Assembly (NCBI RefSeq): GCF_000407545.1
Contig: NZ_ASWH01000004.1
Location: 5,939-69,938 of the forward strand
Length of the DNA: 64,000 bases
Direction of reading: 5' to 3'
Origin: Enterococcus gilvus ATCC BAA-350
Lineage (GTDB): Bacteria > Bacillota > Bacilli > Lactobacillales > Enterococcaceae
Shown here: positions 62,198 through 64,000 of the stretch, one piece after another
Numbering within the stretch: the first letter of the stretch is position 1
Layout: every line of letters begins with the position of its first letter
Notes under the pieces: generated by a model
What the model was told of the DNA's origin: nothing
The model's database searches: none
What the model saw: only the letters and a program-made list of their open reading frames with translations
Translations under genes and position numbers: made by a program

Positions 62198-62551
62198 AAA
62201 CTATTTACAATTGTGAGTATATTCTCTTTTAAAAAAAAATCAAGTGCTTTATGTAATTATTTTTTGAATTTACCTAATGAAATAACTAAACTGTTCATAG
62301 AATTTCCCTTCGATTAAACTACTATTTATTTTAATTTAATTTGCCAATAAAATTATTTGCGTGAAATAATCCTCTGAAAATTAATGTTAAAATATTGATA
62401 TTTAACGATTTTCTATATGACACGTATAATTTCATCAGACCAATAAAACTTAATTAATCATATTTTCCGAACCATTAATATTCAATAACAAAATTAATTT
62501 ACAATTATATTTAAATTTTGCTCGCATGATACCTAGCTTTCTGAATTTTAC
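62198..62551. other. AT-rich intergenic region upstream of KDG operon
   Basis: About 350 bases of strongly AT-rich DNA with no gene. It must contain the promoter for the minus-strand operon (for example TATTCT- and TACAATTG-like boxes near 62208-62222), but no site can be fixed with confidence. Confidence 0.4.
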
Positions 62552-62600
62552 AAAAAAAGACTATAGACCTCTTCCATAAAATGGACTTAGTCTACAGTCT
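62552..62600 (-). terminator. Terminator of the IclR-type regulator gene
   Basis: On the minus strand GACTGTAGAC...CCAT pairs with ATGG...GTCTATAGTC, followed by seven T. It lies 50 bases after the regulator stop and separates it from the KDG operon. Confidence 0.82.
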
Positions 62601-62649
62601 AAAACAGAGAAATGATGTTTTCTGTCTTTGGCATGCTAAAGCTAAATAA

Positions 62650-63414
62650 TTATCTTAGCCTTGCTTCTATTTTCTCTTTTGTGTCTTTTAGTTCAGTCAC
62701 AACTTTTCGGCGATATTCTTCCGAAAATCTAAATTTTGGAAAACTAACACTCATTGCACCAATAACCTTGCTATTTCGCTCAATAGTAACCGCGACGCAA
62801 TACCCGTCATCCTCTTGTTCCTCATCATCTATCGAAAATCCTTGCTTGGAGATTTTAATCAATTCTTTTTCTAGAGTGGCACGGTCGGTAATCGTATTTT
62901 TAGCTAGTTGAACCAGCTCAGTCCCATCAAGGTACTCGGATAAATGAGCCTGATTAAATGTACTTAAAACGGCTTTTCCCATGCCTGAACTGTACAAAGG
63001 GCGTGCCATACCAATTCGAGAGGTCATATAAATCCCTTGGTTTTTTGGTTCTAACTTATCAATATAGACAATTTTATTATTTTCTAATACGGATAAGTGG
63101 ATGGTTTCATTCAACACTGAACGTAATTCTTCTAAATATGGTCGACTAATAGCTAACAAACGTTTAGCATCGATATTTTGAGTATTGTATTCCATAAATT
63201 TAGTTCCTAGATAATAAAATTTAGATTCGTCACGAATAACATAGCCAATCACAATCAAAGTCTCTAAAATTTTTGAGAGGTTGGAGGAGGTAATGCTAGT
63301 TTTCTTTGATAGATCTTGAATAGTTTTCCCGCCTTCTTCAGCAAGAGCATCTAAAATTTTAGCGGATTTTAACAACACACTACCATAAAGTTTTTTTTCT
63401 GATTTATTTTCCAA
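62650..63414 (-). CDS. IclR-family regulator of the KDG operon (KdgR-like)
   Basis: A 254-residue IclR-family protein. The N-terminal winged helix-turn-helix is TIQDLSKKTSITSSNLSKILETL (in two helices, about 30-52), and the C-terminal effector domain holds LNETIHLSVLENNKIVYIDKLEP and MARPLYSSGMGKAVLSTF. The likely start is TTG at 63414, with GGAGGGA 5 bases upstream; a longer frame from 63459 has no ribosome site. It probably represses the KDG genes through the palindrome at 62174. Confidence 0.88.
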   Translation of the reverse strand: MENKSEKKLYGSVLLKSAKILDALAEEGGKTIQDLSKKTSITSSNLSKILETLIVIGYVIRDESKFYYLGTKFMEYNTQNIDAKRLLAISRPYLEELRSVLNETIHLSVLENNKIVYIDKLEPKNQGIYMTSRIGMARPLYSSGMGKAVLSTFNQAHLSEYLDGTELVQLAKNTITDRATLEKELIKISKQGFSIDDEEQEDDGYCVAVTIERNSKVIGAMSVSFPKFRFSEEYRRKVVTELKDTKEKIEARLR

Positions 63415-63831
63415 ATAATCCCTCCTCGTAAAACACATGTTTATACTAAATAGCTTCAATAATCATTATAGCATGTTCCTAAATCAAAATAAGTCCTGAT
63501 TTTATTTTCGTTATGAAATAGCTTGCTCGAACACTCGTTTATCAGGGTAAGACGTCAATTTGAAAACTAGCACTTCATTTGTCACTATTGCTATTTTATG
63601 ACAATCTAAAACTCAATTATCTTTCACAAATAGCTTACGACGACTGACAGCCAAAGATTGGGTAGAATCAACAAATGAGAACTTTTTTCGAAAGATTTTT
63701 TTACATAGATAAAATATCAACTTTGTGCTCTTAAACATTTTGAGGTACCGGTCTTCGAACAACGCGCTATTTAGTTCCAAAATTAAATTGTCAGAAATAT
63801 TTGCAACATAATCGAGTAAAGTGGTCTATAA
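63415..63831. other. Intergenic region without identifiable gene
   Basis: 417 bases lie between the regulator start and IS1216. I see no ORF with a ribosome site, no tRNA and no strong terminator. It must hold the promoter of the regulator gene (minus strand, near 63440-63480). The rest is probably flanking DNA truncated by IS1216. Confidence 0.4.
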
Positions 63832-64000
63832 GATTCTGTTGCAAAGTTTTAAATAAAGAATAAAATCCCTTACGGTATCTATGATTTAAGCTGGGATTCC
63901 CAATAATACCTTGATTTCAGTACAGACCGAAAACCCGAAGAGAGTGCCTTCTTTTCGGGTTTTCTTATATAATCCTCGAATGGCTTCCATGCCTTTAATC
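63832..64000 (-). mobile_element. IS1216 left end, cut by window edge
   Basis: GATTCTGTTGCAAAG begins at 63832 (second base of the repeat is A instead of G) and the 169 bases that follow match the transposase C-terminal end on the minus strand. Its small variants equal those of the partial copy at 20919-21208. The rest lies beyond the window. Confidence 0.92.

Noticed and set aside
1..64000. Antibiotic resistance genes expected on an IS1216-rich Inc18 plasmid
   Set aside because: I looked for erm, van, aminoglycoside, tet, cat and optrA/poxtA-type genes among the frames and saw none in this window; the ABC fragment at 29108 is too short to assign.

Overview
The window looks like a piece of a mosaic conjugative plasmid from Enterococcus, most likely E. 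faecium. Three things point there: an Inc18 (pSM19035/pIP501-type) delta-omega-epsilon-zeta maintenance cassette, a complete pIP501-type tra operon, and several IS1216 copies, one of them intact at 809 bp. The window begins and ends inside IS1216 copies. No replication initiator gene is visible, only a truncated cop remnant. No tRNA, rRNA or CRISPR array was seen. All calls were made by eye from sequence motifs and remembered families.

Region 1 (1-5051), stability and leading region. ParA-like delta is cut by IS1216 at its 5' end. It is followed by seven contiguous omega heptads (parS/operator), then omega, epsilon antitoxin and zeta toxin. Two diverged copies of an approximately 360-bp element follow, each closed by an 18-bp terminal stem that differs between copies but stays perfectly paired. 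They precede a small acidic protein and a J-domain protein. Two small minus-strand proteins lie next to oriT.

Region 2 (5188-20823), transfer. A MOBQ oriT with an RSF1010-like nic core is followed by traA-traO: relaxase, VirB4, CHAP/lytic transglycosylase TraG, coupling protein TraJ, VirB6-like TraL, VirB8-like proteins, repressor TraN and an LPXTG surface protein with VDP/TEP repeats. After it come an Fst-type type I toxin-antitoxin locus, a second omega heptad cluster, the cop remnant and a small membrane protein.

Region 3 (20919-50422), accessory catabolic island. After nested IS1216 copies come a GH78 tail, an AraC regulator and rhaB-rhaA-rhaD-fucO, which convert L-rhamnose to DHAP and 1,2-propanediol. 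Beyond IS debris lies a rhamnoside/glucoside cluster: AraC regulator, GH78 rhamnosidase, GH3 glucosidases, GPH-type transporters, a truncated PTS EIIC and two esterase-like alpha/beta hydrolases. The cluster contains a 716-bp duplication, chimeric pseudogenes and, from about 43240 to 50150, a segment of visibly higher GC that resembles Lachnospiraceae DNA. The likely logic is import of short rhamnosylated glycosides, deacylation and hydrolysis inside the cell, then use of rhamnose by the rha genes.

Region 4 (50645-58110), IS-rich scar. It holds an IS30 element with a nonsense codon, a XerD-like recombinase, a Fic-like protein with a degenerate active site, three IS3-family elements in various states, and a frameshifted Inc18 topoisomerase gene cut by another IS3 fragment.

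Region 5 (58201-63414), 2-keto-3-deoxygluconate module on the minus strand: IclR regulator, KduD/gluconate 5-dehydrogenase-like SDR, GatC-type EIIC, KDPG aldolase and KDG kinase. A perfect palindrome of IclR type lies just before the first structural gene.
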